From: Pseudomonas abietaniphila
GTDB taxonomy: Bacteria > Pseudomonadota > Gammaproteobacteria > Pseudomonadales > Pseudomonadaceae
DNA: 64,000 nucleotides
Reading direction: 5' to 3'
Assembly (NCBI RefSeq): GCF_039697315.1
Contig: NZ_CP155619.1
Coordinates: 3,658,001 to 3,722,000, forward strand
The notes below the pieces were generated by a model that saw only the letters and a program-made list of their open reading frames with translations, was not told where the DNA came from and ran no database searches. Below, in pieces: positions 27,294 to 36,869 of the stretch. The number at the start of each line of letters is the position of its first letter. The stretch's first letter is position 1. A program made the translations under genes and the position numbers.

Positions 27294-28407
27294 GCGGCAT
27301 GTGTTGCAGTTCTGCCACGGCTATGACGGGCCGTTTCTCGACTGTGCCCGTCAATACGCCAGCCTCTTCGCGGGCAAGGGATACCGGGTCACCACGGTAT
27401 TCCTGACCGGCACCGCAGACGCCGAGGTGGCCGAAAGCTGCGCCTCGGACGAAGTACTGTTCATGGAGTACAGCTCCAAGGCCATCCGTGGCTTGAAGCT
27501 GGGTGCCATTCGCGACCTGCGCAAAATCGCGGCTTCCAGAAATTTCTCGTTCTGCATCGCTCATCGCTTCAAACCGATCTACATCGCGTTGCTGGCGACC
27601 CGCTTGCCGGTGATCGGTGTGCATCACGCATTTGGCGATTACCAGCGCCGCAGTCGCAAGCTGTTCGCCCATCTGTTTCGCATGCGCCTGAGCCTGCTCG
27701 GCGTGTCGGATGCGGTGCGTGACGACATGCGCGAATGCCTGCCGAAGTGGCCGACCGGGCGTATTCAGACGCTCTATAACCGCATTGATGTCGAAGCGCT
27801 CGCGGCCATGCAATTGCCGCGCGAAGAGGCCCGCGAAGCGCTGGGTCTGCCGCAGGACGCGTGGATTGTGGGTAACGTCGGGCGTCTGCACCCGGACAAG
27901 GACCAGGCCACGCTCTTGCGCGGATTCGCTCACGCATTGCCCAACCTGCCCGCCAACAGCCAACTGGTGATCATGGGCAAGGGCCGTCTGGAGCAGGACC
28001 TCAGAGAGCAGGCGATGGAGTTGGGCGTTGTCCGCGAGGTCATGCTGCTGGGGCAAGTGCCCCAGGCCAGTCGCTATTTCAAGGCGTTCGACGCCTTTGC
28101 CCTGAGCTCCGATCACGAACCGTTCGGCATGGTGTTGCTGGAGGCGATGGTCGCCGGCGTGCCGCTGATCGCCACCTCGTGCGGCGGCGCCAAGGAAGTG
28201 GTCGAGGGCGTCGGTATTCTGTTTCCGTTGAAGGATGCCGAGCACCTGGCTCAAGGTCTGGTTCATCTGTCGCGGCTGGACGCCGGGCAGCGCGAATCCT
28301 GCGCCGAGATGATGCTGGACCGCCTGCGTGATCGCTTCTCCGATGAGGCTGTGCGCTCGGTGTTCTGGCGTCTGCCGCAAGTCACCGACCTGACTGCGGA
28401 GTCCTGA
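27277..28407 (+). CDS. wapH: LPS core glycosyltransferase WapH (GT4)
   Basis: The 376-residue GT4 enzyme is predicted to add a hexose to the outer core. The acceptor-side N-terminus VLQFCHGYDGPFLDCARQYA is followed by VGNVGRLHPDKDQATLLRGF and the donor-site motif SSDHEPFGMVLLEAMVAGVP with the EX7E glutamates. ATG 27277 lies inside the end of the carbamoyltransferase gene. The stop overlaps the next ATG (TGATG). Orthologue of PA5004. Confidence 0.9.
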   Translation: MTRSAERHVLQFCHGYDGPFLDCARQYASLFAGKGYRVTTVFLTGTADAEVAESCASDEVLFMEYSSKAIRGLKLGAIRDLRKIAASRNFSFCIAHRFKPIYIALLATRLPVIGVHHAFGDYQRRSRKLFAHLFRMRLSLLGVSDAVRDDMRECLPKWPTGRIQTLYNRIDVEALAAMQLPREEAREALGLPQDAWIVGNVGRLHPDKDQATLLRGFAHALPNLPANSQLVIMGKGRLEQDLREQAMELGVVREVMLLGQVPQASRYFKAFDAFALSSDHEPFGMVLLEAMVAGVPLIATSCGGAKEVVEGVGILFPLKDAEHLAQGLVHLSRLDAGQRESCAEMMLDRLRDRFSDEAVRSVFWRLPQVTDLTAES

Positions 28408-29303
28408 TGCTCAATCGTTTTCAAGCCTGGCGTGAACGTGGCTGGACGCAGATCGATGCGGCCGCCTATCAGCACGCCTGGCAACGTTTTGGCGGCAGTG
28501 TCGCCACGCATCCCCTGGTGATCGAGCGGCTGGCGGGTCTGGCGCAAATCCCGGTGCGTTACCTGGGTTGGCATCGGGACGGCGACCTTAAAGCCGCGAT
28601 CCCGACATGGGGGCGCTCGCTCGCTTTGTCCAAGGACGTGCTTAAACGTCATGGCAAGAAGGGTCTGTACGATCTGGGTAACGCAGAGTTGATCCTGCCG
28701 GTTGCCGCTGATGCCCAGGTTCCGCTGCGCCATCACGGTCGCTACCTGTCAGAGCTGAGTCAGGGACGCATCGCGACACTCAAGCCGCAGGCCGAGTCGC
28801 TGGCCATGGCCCGCACGCCCGAAGACCTGTCGAAAAAATTCCGCTACAACCAGCGTCGCGAGCTGCGGCTGCTTGAAGAGGCCGGTGGCGTCGTTCGTCC
28901 CGTCACGGACTTCACCAGCGCTGAACTGGCAAGCATGTACTGCGACCTTTTCCAGCGTCGCTGGGGGTTCGCGGCCACTGGCGCCGAGCGGATGGCCGAT
29001 GTCATCGAGCTGCTGCGCGAGCTGCTGATCGGTTCAGTGATCTTCCTCAATGATGCGCCGGTTGCCATTCAACTGGTGTACCGCGTCGAAGCGCCTGAGT
29101 GGATCAGCGTCGAATACATCAACGGTGGCGTGGACCCCCAGACCCGTGATTTCAGCCCTGGCAGCGTGTTGAGTTTTCTCAATACGCAAAGCGCCTGGGA
29201 GCATGCTCGGGCGCTGGGCAAGCCGCTGCGTTTCTCCTTTGGTCGCGCCGATCGTGAATACAAGGATCGTTGGTGCAACCCCGTTCCGGTGTTTCAGGTG
29301 TGA
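28407..29303 (+). CDS. Mig-14-like GNAT-fold protein (PA5003-like)
   Basis: The 298-residue protein resembles the Mig-14 family, linked to antimicrobial-peptide resistance and to surface or LPS modification. GNAT/FemX-like features include KKFRYNQRRELRLLEEAGG, MYCDLFQRRWGF and the C-terminal FSFGRADREYKDRW. There is no signal peptide. It is coupled to wapH by a one-base overlap and to dnpA by a GTGA overlap. An acyl- or aminoacyl-transfer role on core sugars is plausible but not proven by sequence. Confidence 0.82.
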   Translation: MLNRFQAWRERGWTQIDAAAYQHAWQRFGGSVATHPLVIERLAGLAQIPVRYLGWHRDGDLKAAIPTWGRSLALSKDVLKRHGKKGLYDLGNAELILPVAADAQVPLRHHGRYLSELSQGRIATLKPQAESLAMARTPEDLSKKFRYNQRRELRLLEEAGGVVRPVTDFTSAELASMYCDLFQRRWGFAATGAERMADVIELLRELLIGSVIFLNDAPVAIQLVYRVEAPEWISVEYINGGVDPQTRDFSPGSVLSFLNTQSAWEHARALGKPLRFSFGRADREYKDRWCNPVPVFQV

Positions 29304-30709
29304 GCCGCAAGCAGGCGTTGCTCAAGCGTCACCGCCGTAACAAGCGCGTGGCGTTGCTGGTGTCGTTGGTCGTTCTGATTGTGCTCGGCGTCCTGTTGGC
29401 CTGGTGGCTGCCGCTGATTCTGGCGGTGCTGGGTTGGGTGGCTCACGAGGCGTGGTTCTCCGACCACCTGTTTTATTCGCCCGGTGATGACTACCAGTAC
29501 CAGTTCCCTGCACAAAACGAGGTGCCGGGCGCTGTCCTGCGTGGCGACCTGCTGCATGTTGATACGCCATTGACGCTGGACGGATCCGAGACGCTGGTCC
29601 TGGCGTTGTCGATCAAAAGCACATGGCTGGGGCGTTTCCTCGACCCGTCCGTCGAACTGGTCGGCGGTGAGATCCACGACAGTCAGGCCTTCGAGCGCGG
29701 CGTGAACGGTTTGCGCTACCTCAATCTCACCGGGTTTTACGACGCGTTGAACGCAGGCACGCTGCGCATTCGCGGGCGTCGTTGCGGTATTCAGGGAGCG
29801 CTGCGGTTGTGGTCGTTCCGCCATGAGGATGCGCGACGTCAGCGGGTCATGGTTATCGCGCCGCATGCCGATGATGCCGAGCTGGCAGCGTTTGGCTTGT
29901 ACGCCGAGGCCGAGGAAAGCTGGATCGTGACGCTCACCGCTGGCGAAATCGAAGCCGAGCATTACCAGCAGATGGGGATGAATCGCGCCGATGCTGCGCG
30001 GATCAAAGGCCGGCTGCGTGCCTGGGACAGCATCGCCGTGCCGCGTTGGGCTGGCGTGCCGGAATCCCGTTGCGTGCAGCTGGGTTATTTCTGTTTGCAA
30101 CTGCCTGCCATGCAAGCCGCGCCTGATCAGCCTGTCGCCTCCCGTGAAGCCGATCTGAGCGACACGCGGCTGTTTCGACAATTCAACGCCATGGCGCTGC
30201 CCGGCGATGCCGACGGTGCGCCCACGTGGAACAACCTGATCGCGGACCTGCGGGCTTTGTTGCTGCAGGCACGACCTCAAGTGGTGGTGATGCCTCATGC
30301 CACCATTGACCCTCATCCGGACCACATCTGCTCCCAGGCAGCGATTCTGGAGGCATTGACGGGACTGGAATGGCAGCCGAGCGTGATTCTCGGGTACGCC
30401 AATCACTTGCACGACAACGACCGCTGGCCGATGGGCAATGCCTACAGTGGCGTGGCCCTGCCCCCGGTATTCGATGCCTCGGAAGCGTTGGTACCTTACA
30501 GTGTCCAGCTCAATACCGAACAACAGCGAGACAAGGCCATGGCCTTGGGTATGATGCATGACCTGCAGCCGCCTGCTCCGCTCAAGCGCCGGATCCGGCG
30601 ATGGTTGCAGAAGGTCTTGGCTGGCCGGCGATGGCCTGCGGAAGGTGAGAACGAGTTTTTCAGGAAGGCCGTGCGTCGTCACGAGCTGTTCTGGCGCAAG
30701 GAGCTCTGA
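29300..30709 (+). CDS. dnpA: PIG-L family deacetylase DnpA
   Basis: The 469-residue PIG-L/LmbE-type de-N-acetylase is probably membrane-anchored: a basic N-terminus SRKQALLKRHRRNKR precedes a hydrophobic helix (ALLVSLVVLIVLGVLLAWWL). The zinc-site motifs are PHADDAELAAFG (AHPDDE-like) and the later HATIDPHPDH. The P. aeruginosa orthologue (PA5002) affects fluoroquinolone persistence and is presumed to act on a core amino sugar. GTG 29300 overlaps the preceding stop (GTGA). A reading from 29270 would add 10 non-conserved residues. Confidence 0.9.
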   Translation: MSRKQALLKRHRRNKRVALLVSLVVLIVLGVLLAWWLPLILAVLGWVAHEAWFSDHLFYSPGDDYQYQFPAQNEVPGAVLRGDLLHVDTPLTLDGSETLVLALSIKSTWLGRFLDPSVELVGGEIHDSQAFERGVNGLRYLNLTGFYDALNAGTLRIRGRRCGIQGALRLWSFRHEDARRQRVMVIAPHADDAELAAFGLYAEAEESWIVTLTAGEIEAEHYQQMGMNRADAARIKGRLRAWDSIAVPRWAGVPESRCVQLGYFCLQLPAMQAAPDQPVASREADLSDTRLFRQFNAMALPGDADGAPTWNNLIADLRALLLQARPQVVVMPHATIDPHPDHICSQAAILEALTGLEWQPSVILGYANHLHDNDRWPMGNAYSGVALPPVFDASEALVPYSVQLNTEQQRDKAMALGMMHDLQPPAPLKRRIRRWLQKVLAGRRWPAEGENEFFRKAVRRHELFWRKEL

Positions 30710-30775
30710 TAGCCCTCGACGCCTTCAGGGTGTTGAGCGGCCGGGCAGGCATGATCAGGTTTTATAAGGAAGTCC

Positions 30776-31732
30776 ATGAAGGTTTTATTTCTGGTCCAGA
30801 AAGAGCAGCGTGCGATTCTGGATCGCCTCTATGAAGGCGTCGCCGCCAACTGCGATTGCGACCTGCGCTGGTTGACCTCGGACGAACAGCGCCATTTGCG
30901 TCGTTACTTTCGCCAGCATGTCGACGTCACGAAATACGACCGTATTGTGTTCTTCCTGAGGTTCAAGCAGGAGATCCGTCAGGCGAGCTTCATTCGCACT
31001 ATCCCTAATCTGGTGATCCTCGAGCACGATGCCTACCAGAACTACATTCCGTGCAAATACACCGGCAAGTTCAGTGCTCACTATCGCAAGTTGCCTTGGG
31101 TGCGTGTCATCAGCTCCGGTTTCATGGTCAGCGAACGTCTGCGCCAGGAGGGCTTCGACGCCGTTTTCGTCCCCAAGGGCTACGATCAGACGCTCTTGAG
31201 TGACCAGGGACGCGAGCGGGACATCGAACTGGCGTTCGTCGGCAGCACCAACAGTGTGGCTTACAGCGGGCGCAAGGCATTGCTCGATGAGCTTGGCCAG
31301 GTGGAAAAACTGGTCGTGACCCGTACCAAGTCAGGCGAGGAATACTGTGACACGTTGAATCGGATCCGGTTTTTCGTCAGTGCCGATGTGGGCATGGGCG
31401 AATACATGATCAAGAATTTCGAGGCGATGGCGTGCGGGTGCGTGCTGTTTGCCTATGATCAGGGAGAGGCGGAAAACCAGGCGCTGGGCTTGCAGGACAT
31501 GCACAACGTGGTGTTTTACAGCGACATCCCGCAATTGCAGAAGAAACTCGCGGTGCTGCGAGATGATCCAATGCTCGCTCAGCGTATTGCGGTCAACGGT
31601 CGCGATCTGGCAGTGTCTCAGTTTGGCTTCGGGGCAATCGGTGCGCGGATCGTGCGTGAGCTTGAACCGGCGTTGCGAGCACAAGCACCATCAAGCTTGT
31701 TCGAAAAGTTGCGGGCAGCGCTAGGGATTTGA
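30776..31732 (+). CDS. ssg: Cell-surface polysaccharide glycosyltransferase Ssg
   Basis: The 318-residue protein begins MKVLFLVQKEQRAILDRLY and has a GT-B-type C-terminus with MIKNFEAMACGCVLFAYDQGE, where a spore-maturation/GT4-like donor site is expected. It matches Ssg/PA5001, needed for core-plus-one capping, O-antigen and phage adsorption in Pseudomonas. ATG 30776 has AAGGAA 5 nt upstream. It follows dnpA by 66 bp and precedes wapR by a 156-bp AT-richer gap. Confidence 0.88.
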   Translation: MKVLFLVQKEQRAILDRLYEGVAANCDCDLRWLTSDEQRHLRRYFRQHVDVTKYDRIVFFLRFKQEIRQASFIRTIPNLVILEHDAYQNYIPCKYTGKFSAHYRKLPWVRVISSGFMVSERLRQEGFDAVFVPKGYDQTLLSDQGRERDIELAFVGSTNSVAYSGRKALLDELGQVEKLVVTRTKSGEEYCDTLNRIRFFVSADVGMGEYMIKNFEAMACGCVLFAYDQGEAENQALGLQDMHNVVFYSDIPQLQKKLAVLRDDPMLAQRIAVNGRDLAVSQFGFGAIGARIVRELEPALRAQAPSSLFEKLRAALGI

Positions 31733-31888
31733 TTTGAACGGTTTATGCGCTGAAAATAATGATATCAATTTGAATCTAGATAGCGTCCGCATGTCATTTT
31801 TTTCAATGACGGGTTGTGTTGAGCTCCGCTGCCGTTTCCCAGGGTGGCAAGTGAGTGCGCAGCCGGAAGCCAGGGATTGGGTGCGTAC

Positions 31889-32773
31889 ATGAACTGGCCA
31901 TTAGTCTCGGTACTGGTGCCGTGCTTCAACCACGATCTGTATATCGAAGAGTGCCTGCTCAGCATCCTTCAGCAGGACTACGACAATTTCGAACTCATTG
32001 TCGTCAATGATGGGTCGACCGATCTGAGCGCGCAGAAAATCGAGGCGCTACGCCAGATTCATGGCTTTCAGTTCTATCAGCAAGAAAACATGGGCGTCAG
32101 TGCTGCGCTGAACAACGCGCTGGGCCATGCGCGCGGCGAATTCATCATTACCCATGATTCCGATGACGTGATGCTCGCCGGGCGGATTCGTCGTCAAGTC
32201 AGCTACATGCAGGAACATCCCGAAGTCGGCTTGCTCGGCGCCAAAGTTATCTACATCGACGCCACCGGCAAACCGCTCAAGCACAAACCCGTGACCAACC
32301 CTCAAGTCCAGCGCTGGACCTTCGACGAGTTACTCGCCGATGCCTATGCGGTGGGTGCGCCAGTGGCCATGTACAGGCGGACGGCGATCGACAAGGTGGG
32401 CGGGTACGACCCTTCCATCAAGGTCCAGGATTTCCAGATGACCCTCCGTGTCGCTGAGGCGGGCTATCAGGTCGACATCCTGCCCGACCGTGTCACGCTG
32501 TACCGTCGGCATGCAACGAACATCTCAAAGACTGCTTATAAGAGCCAGCTGATCTACGACCTGAAGGTCATCGAGGCGTACAAGGATAATCCTGCCTACG
32601 AGGCCGGGCGTCTGGCGATCATCAACAAGGCACTGAAAGAGTCGGTGGTGGCAGACAAGAAGTTCGCAAGCGCCTTGTTCGCCAGCGTGCCTGTGCATCG
32701 ATGGAATCGCCTGACATGGAAGAGATTCAGGCACTTCGTTTTTAAATATCGCAAACCCAAAGGTGCGCAGTGA
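31889..32773 (+). CDS. wapR: GT2 glycosyltransferase WapR (core rhamnosyltransferase)
   Basis: The 294-residue GT2 enzyme begins VSVLVPCFNHDLYIEECLLS and has VNDGSTD and the metal-binding THDSDDVM. In P. aeruginosa the orthologue adds the alpha-1,3-rhamnose that accepts O antigen. ATG 31889 (MNWPLVSVLVP) is chosen over a reading from 31844 because GT2 proteins start close to this motif. The stop overlaps waaL by 4 nt. Confidence 0.9.
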   Translation: MNWPLVSVLVPCFNHDLYIEECLLSILQQDYDNFELIVVNDGSTDLSAQKIEALRQIHGFQFYQQENMGVSAALNNALGHARGEFIITHDSDDVMLAGRIRRQVSYMQEHPEVGLLGAKVIYIDATGKPLKHKPVTNPQVQRWTFDELLADAYAVGAPVAMYRRTAIDKVGGYDPSIKVQDFQMTLRVAEAGYQVDILPDRVTLYRRHATNISKTAYKSQLIYDLKVIEAYKDNPAYEAGRLAIINKALKESVVADKKFASALFASVPVHRWNRLTWKRFRHFVFKYRKPKGAQ

Positions 32774-33984
32774 TTCAGCCTTTACAGGATCAGCAATTGA
32801 TAAGCAGGGTCGTTTCACAGGGAAGTGCGCGGTTACGCTCGATAGTTGATCATCTGGGTATTGCCGGCGTGGTGCTGGCCTTCGGCTTGTTCTGGAGTGT
32901 CGCAGGTGTCCTGCTGACCCCCACGATGAAGTTCTACAGCTGGCTGCTCACGGCGTTTGTCTACCTGCCAGGCTTTTATCTGGTGGCGCGTTATTTCTCC
33001 GAGTTTCGCCATACGGTTCTCAACCGGCGGGAGCTTTGGCTCTTTCTGTTGCTGTTTTTCTGGTCACTGATTTCGCTGTCCTGGAGTCACGATGCCGAGC
33101 GATACCTCACGATCATCAAGCGTGAGGTGTTCTTCCTTCTGCTGATTCTTGGGTGGATTGTCTGGGGCCGCACCTTCAATCGCCCTTTGCAGACCATGAT
33201 GATTCTCTGGGGCGGGCTGGCCGGGCTGTATTCCCTAGCGGCGCTGATCGCCTATCCAATGCGCGGCATCGATCGCATGTACGGGTTCGGCGGGTTTATG
33301 GATAACCCCAATCCGGCAGGCTATACGATCGCTGCACTCATCGTGCTCAGTTGCACCTGGTGGCCACAGAAGCTGAGTGGTCGCGTTATCTGGGGCCTGC
33401 TCCAGGCGTGCTCGTTGACGTTCGTGATACTGACGGGGAGCCGGGGTTCGATGGTATCGCTCATGGCGGTAGCGGCCGTCGTGGTGCTCCTCGGTGGCGG
33501 GCGCTTCTACCGTGCGTTAGGGGTTTTGGCGCTGGTCGCTGCGGCGGTGTTCGCGATATTCGAACCGTCGATATTTCTGCGTGGAGACTCCGAGCGCAGC
33601 ATCCTCATTAGGGGGGCAATCGATCTGATTCAGCAACGCCCCTGGCTGGGTATCGGTCTGAGCAGTGACTATGAGGTTTCTGCCGGTGGCCAGGTCTTCG
33701 GGCACTGCCACAACATGATCCTCGACACCGCTGTGCAATACGGGTTGCCCTTTACGGTGCTCTGGATCTGGTTGTGGTGCTGGCTTGGGCTGCGCGCCTG
33801 GCGCCACCGCGCTGAAACATTGGGCATGACCATTCTGATGGTCTGGGTGTTCGCAACCGTCGCCCAGCAGTTCGATGTGTTTACCGTGTTTGGCCGTGCG
33901 CGCGCGATGTGGATGGTGGTGTGGATGCCGTTCGTTCTGTCGCTGTGCCTCGGAAAGTCCGAGAAAAAGCCGGCAATCAGCTGA
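32770..33984 (+). CDS. waaL: O-antigen ligase WaaL
   Basis: The 404-residue polytopic membrane protein has about 11-12 hydrophobic segments. One large periplasmic loop contains FLRGDSERSILIRGAIDLIQ and PWLGIGLSSDYEVSAGGQVFGHCHN, the Wzy_C/O-antigen-ligase signature with conserved Arg and His. It joins undecaprenyl-linked O antigen to lipid A-core at the periplasmic face. The GTG start overlaps wapR by 4 nt. Its stop lies 3 bp from that of the convergent kinase-like gene. Confidence 0.92.
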   Translation: MIQPLQDQQLISRVVSQGSARLRSIVDHLGIAGVVLAFGLFWSVAGVLLTPTMKFYSWLLTAFVYLPGFYLVARYFSEFRHTVLNRRELWLFLLLFFWSLISLSWSHDAERYLTIIKREVFFLLLILGWIVWGRTFNRPLQTMMILWGGLAGLYSLAALIAYPMRGIDRMYGFGGFMDNPNPAGYTIAALIVLSCTWWPQKLSGRVIWGLLQACSLTFVILTGSRGSMVSLMAVAAVVVLLGGGRFYRALGVLALVAAAVFAIFEPSIFLRGDSERSILIRGAIDLIQQRPWLGIGLSSDYEVSAGGQVFGHCHNMILDTAVQYGLPFTVLWIWLWCWLGLRAWRHRAETLGMTILMVWVFATVAQQFDVFTVFGRARAMWMVVWMPFVLSLCLGKSEKKPAIS

Positions 33985-33987
33985 AGC

Positions 33988-34650
33988 TCAAGCCTGTTCG
34001 GCCAGCGCCAGATGTTCGTGGAGTGTCTGGCGTTTCCATTGATGCTTGCTGTGCTCGATGTAGCTCTCGAAAAACAGGTCCCCGTTACGCTGCAGCAACC
34101 ACGCGTGGTCGTTCTGATAACGGCGCATGTGTTGAAAGTTGCGCAGGCACAGGCTTTTGCGCAAAGGGCGGCGCAGGGTTTTCATGTCGGCAATGTCGAT
34201 GAGCCCCAGCGCGTGCTCGGGCGTCATCACCACATTGCCTAAATGCAACGAACGGAAATAGATCCCCTGATTGTGCAATTCGGCCACGAAGCGTCCGAAT
34301 TGTCGGATCAGGGCGGGGTCGTTGAACTGTTCGTCCTCGGCGATAAGCTGACGCAGCGTCTTCCCAGGTAGCGGCTCATAATGGACGACATCGCGTGCGA
34401 TATCGCTGACCCTGTAGGTGGCGAGCACCTGTGGGCAAGGGATGCCCCGCTTCCGGAGGATGGATGCGTTGTTGGCAAAGCGTTTCGCATAGGGGAAGAA
34501 GGCGGCTGACGAGATCAGCCTCTTGCGCCGGAACAGCTTCATGAAATTGCCATCGGCCAAGCGTAGAACCTTGTCTCCGAAGAAGTCTGCTTCTATGACT
34601 TCAGCATCTCTGCGTAAGGCTTGGTAGTCAGAGTAGGCGAGTGCGCGCAT
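33988..34650 (-). CDS. LPS kinase-like protein with altered catalytic loop (PA4998-like)
   Basis: The 220-residue kinase-fold protein is related to the WaaP/Kdo-kinase superfamily. VVHYEPLPGKTLRQLI resembles the hinge, and GLIDIADM supplies the metal-binding Asp. The catalytic loop reads FRSLHLGNVV where active kinases have xRDLHPGNxx, so the base Asp is Ser. ATG 34650 (MRALAYSDYQ) has a strong GAAGGAG 5 nt upstream, so the 9 extra residues of the longer reading are excluded. It is convergent with waaL and divergent from msbA. Confidence 0.85.
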   Translation of the reverse strand: MRALAYSDYQALRRDAEVIEADFFGDKVLRLADGNFMKLFRRKRLISSAAFFPYAKRFANNASILRKRGIPCPQVLATYRVSDIARDVVHYEPLPGKTLRQLIAEDEQFNDPALIRQFGRFVAELHNQGIYFRSLHLGNVVMTPEHALGLIDIADMKTLRRPLRKSLCLRNFQHMRRYQNDHAWLLQRNGDLFFESYIEHSKHQWKRQTLHEHLALAEQA

Positions 34651-34756
34651 GCGGGCTCCTTCGAAAATGGCGGCCATGATACCTCAGCCGGCCATCTGAG
34701 GCCCAATGCTCAAGCCGTGTGTTAGTATTTCGGCTCTTTCTACCGTATCGATGACT

Positions 34757-36559
34757 ATGAGCACGCCAGAAAAAAGCGAATCCTCCAGCCTGAAAATCTA
34801 TCTTCGACTGCTGACCTACGTGAAACCTTACGTGGGCATCTTTCTGCTCAGCATCGTTGGCTTCGTGATCTTCGCCTCGACCCAGCCGATGCTGGCCGGC
34901 ATCCTCAAATATTTTGTCGACGGCCTGACTAACCCTGAAGCGGCCTTGTTCCCCAATGTGCCCTATCTGAGGGATCTGCAGTTGCTGCAGGCAGTGCCGC
35001 TGCTGATCGTATTGATCGCGGCCTGGCAGGGCCTGGGTTCGTATCTGGGTAACTACTTCCTGGCCAAGGTCTCTCTGGGCCTTGTGCATGACTTGCGCGT
35101 CCAGCTCTTCAACAAGCTGCTGGTTCTGCCGAACCGGTATTTCGATACGCACAACTCGGGGCATCTGATTTCCCGCATCACCTTCAACGTGACCATGGTC
35201 ACAGGGGCTGCGACCGATGCGATCAAGGTCGTCATCCGCGAAGGCCTGACCATCGTTTTCCTGTTCCTTTATCTGGTGTGGATGAACTGGAAGCTGACCA
35301 TCGTCATGCTGGCGATCCTGCCCTTGATCGCGTTCATGGTGGGCAGCTCCAGCAAGAAGTTTCGCAAGCAGAGCAAGAAAATCCAGGTGGCGATGGGTGA
35401 CGTGACCCACGTCGCGTCGGAAACCATTCAGGGCTATCGCGTCGTTCGCAGCTTTGGTGGCGAGAAGTACGAAGAAGAGCGCTTCGCCAAGGCCAGCACC
35501 AGCAACACCGACAAGCAGCTGCGCATGACCAAGACCGGCGCGGTCTACACCCCCATGCTGCAACTGGTGATCTACACCGCCATGGCCGTGCTGATGTTCC
35601 TCGTCCTGTGGCTGAGGGGCGACGCATCTGCCGGTGATCTGGTGGCTTACATCACCGCAGCCGGTCTGCTCCCGAAGCCGATTCGTCAGCTGTCCGAAGT
35701 CAGCTCGACGATCCAGAAAGGGGTCGCGGGCGCCGAGAGCATCTTCGAACAGCTTGATGTCGAGCCGGAAGTCGACACCGGCACCGTCGAGCGGGATCGG
35801 GTCGAAGGGCGTCTGGAGGTTCGCAACCTGAACTTCACCTACCCTGAAACCGAGCGTCAGGTGCTGCATGACATCAGCTTCTCGGCGGCGCCGGGTCAGA
35901 TGATTGCACTGGTTGGACGGTCCGGCAGTGGCAAGTCCACGCTGGCGAACCTGATTCCTCGCTTCTATCACCACACATCCGGGCAGATCCTGCTCGATGG
36001 CGTCGAGATCGAGGATTATCGCCTGCGTAACCTGCGCAAGCATGTCGCTCAGGTGAACCAGAACGTGACCCTGTTCAACGACAGCGTGGCCAACAACATC
36101 GCTTACGGCGATCTGGCCGGCGCGCCGCGTGCCGACATTGAGGCCGCCGCAGCCGATGCCTACGCGAAAGAGTTTATCGAGCAGTTGCCGGAAGGCTTCG
36201 ACACTCAGGTGGGCGAAAACGGTGTATTGCTCTCCGGTGGCCAACGTCAGCGTCTGGCCATTGCCCGCGCACTGCTGAAGAACGCGCCCTTGCTTATTCT
36301 GGACGAGGCGACGTCGGCGCTGGACACCGAGTCCGAGCGTCACATTCAGGCAGCGCTCGACCATGTGATGAAAGGCCGCACCACGCTGGTGATCGCTCAC
36401 CGCCTGTCGACCATCGAGCGGGCCGACCTGATTCTGGTCATGGATCAGGGACGCATCGTCGAACGTGGCACGCATTCCGAGTTGCTGGCACAGAACGGCT
36501 ACTACGCTCGCCTTCACGCGATGGGGCTGGACGAGCCGGCACCGGTGGGCGCCGTTTAA
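34757..36559 (+). CDS. msbA: Lipid A-core flippase MsbA (ABC exporter)
   Basis: The 600-residue half-transporter flips lipid A-core across the inner membrane, powered by ATP. Six transmembrane segments fill the first ~320 residues. The nucleotide-binding domain has Walker A GRSGSGKST, signature LLSGGQRQR, Walker B LLILDEATSALD and a His switch in VIAHRLS. ATG 34757 is used; ATG 34751 (MTM...) is equally possible, and neither has a clear ribosome site. It ends the lipid A-core assembly series before hldE. Confidence 0.95.
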   Translation: MSTPEKSESSSLKIYLRLLTYVKPYVGIFLLSIVGFVIFASTQPMLAGILKYFVDGLTNPEAALFPNVPYLRDLQLLQAVPLLIVLIAAWQGLGSYLGNYFLAKVSLGLVHDLRVQLFNKLLVLPNRYFDTHNSGHLISRITFNVTMVTGAATDAIKVVIREGLTIVFLFLYLVWMNWKLTIVMLAILPLIAFMVGSSSKKFRKQSKKIQVAMGDVTHVASETIQGYRVVRSFGGEKYEEERFAKASTSNTDKQLRMTKTGAVYTPMLQLVIYTAMAVLMFLVLWLRGDASAGDLVAYITAAGLLPKPIRQLSEVSSTIQKGVAGAESIFEQLDVEPEVDTGTVERDRVEGRLEVRNLNFTYPETERQVLHDISFSAAPGQMIALVGRSGSGKSTLANLIPRFYHHTSGQILLDGVEIEDYRLRNLRKHVAQVNQNVTLFNDSVANNIAYGDLAGAPRADIEAAAADAYAKEFIEQLPEGFDTQVGENGVLLSGGQRQRLAIARALLKNAPLLILDEATSALDTESERHIQAALDHVMKGRTTLVIAHRLSTIERADLILVMDQGRIVERGTHSELLAQNGYYARLHAMGLDEPAPVGAV

Positions 36560-36869
36560 CGCACAAGTCCAGCGACAGGCGCTTTAAATGTGTGCCGCCT
36601 TGCAGGCGAATACGGTGGGTCAGCGGCTTCCATAGTGACTGAGCCACCGCCTTCGCTGCCCTCGTAACCTCGGACGTCTCCTACAGAGACCGGGTTGATG
36701 CAGGAGCCTATGTCCAGACCTCGGGCCTGTGGGAGCCATCTTGCCTCAAGCAGTTCCCACTGTTTTTTCGTACGCCTGCCGTTGCATCGACTTTTCCCCA
36801 AGGCCTCAAGCCTTTGCGAACCCTGTGCTAAGATTCCGCCCCTGTTCATTCTTAGTTACGGGTTGTTCG
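36560..36869. other. 310-bp gap between msbA and hldE
   Basis: No gene is visible. It contains one unpaired half-REP (CCTGTGGGAGCC near 36727) and a pyrimidine-rich stretch before hldE. The hldE promoter presumably lies here, but I see no convincing hexamers. Confidence 0.5.

Noticed and set aside
33466..33475. Sequence resembling the GGCGGTAGC ops/JUMPstart element
   Set aside because: It lies inside the waaL coding region rather than in an operon leader, so it is most likely chance.
34628..36517. 629-codon minus-strand ORF opposite msbA
   Set aside because: It is a shadow frame of msbA. msbA has all ABC-transporter motifs, and the antisense translation matches nothing I recognise.
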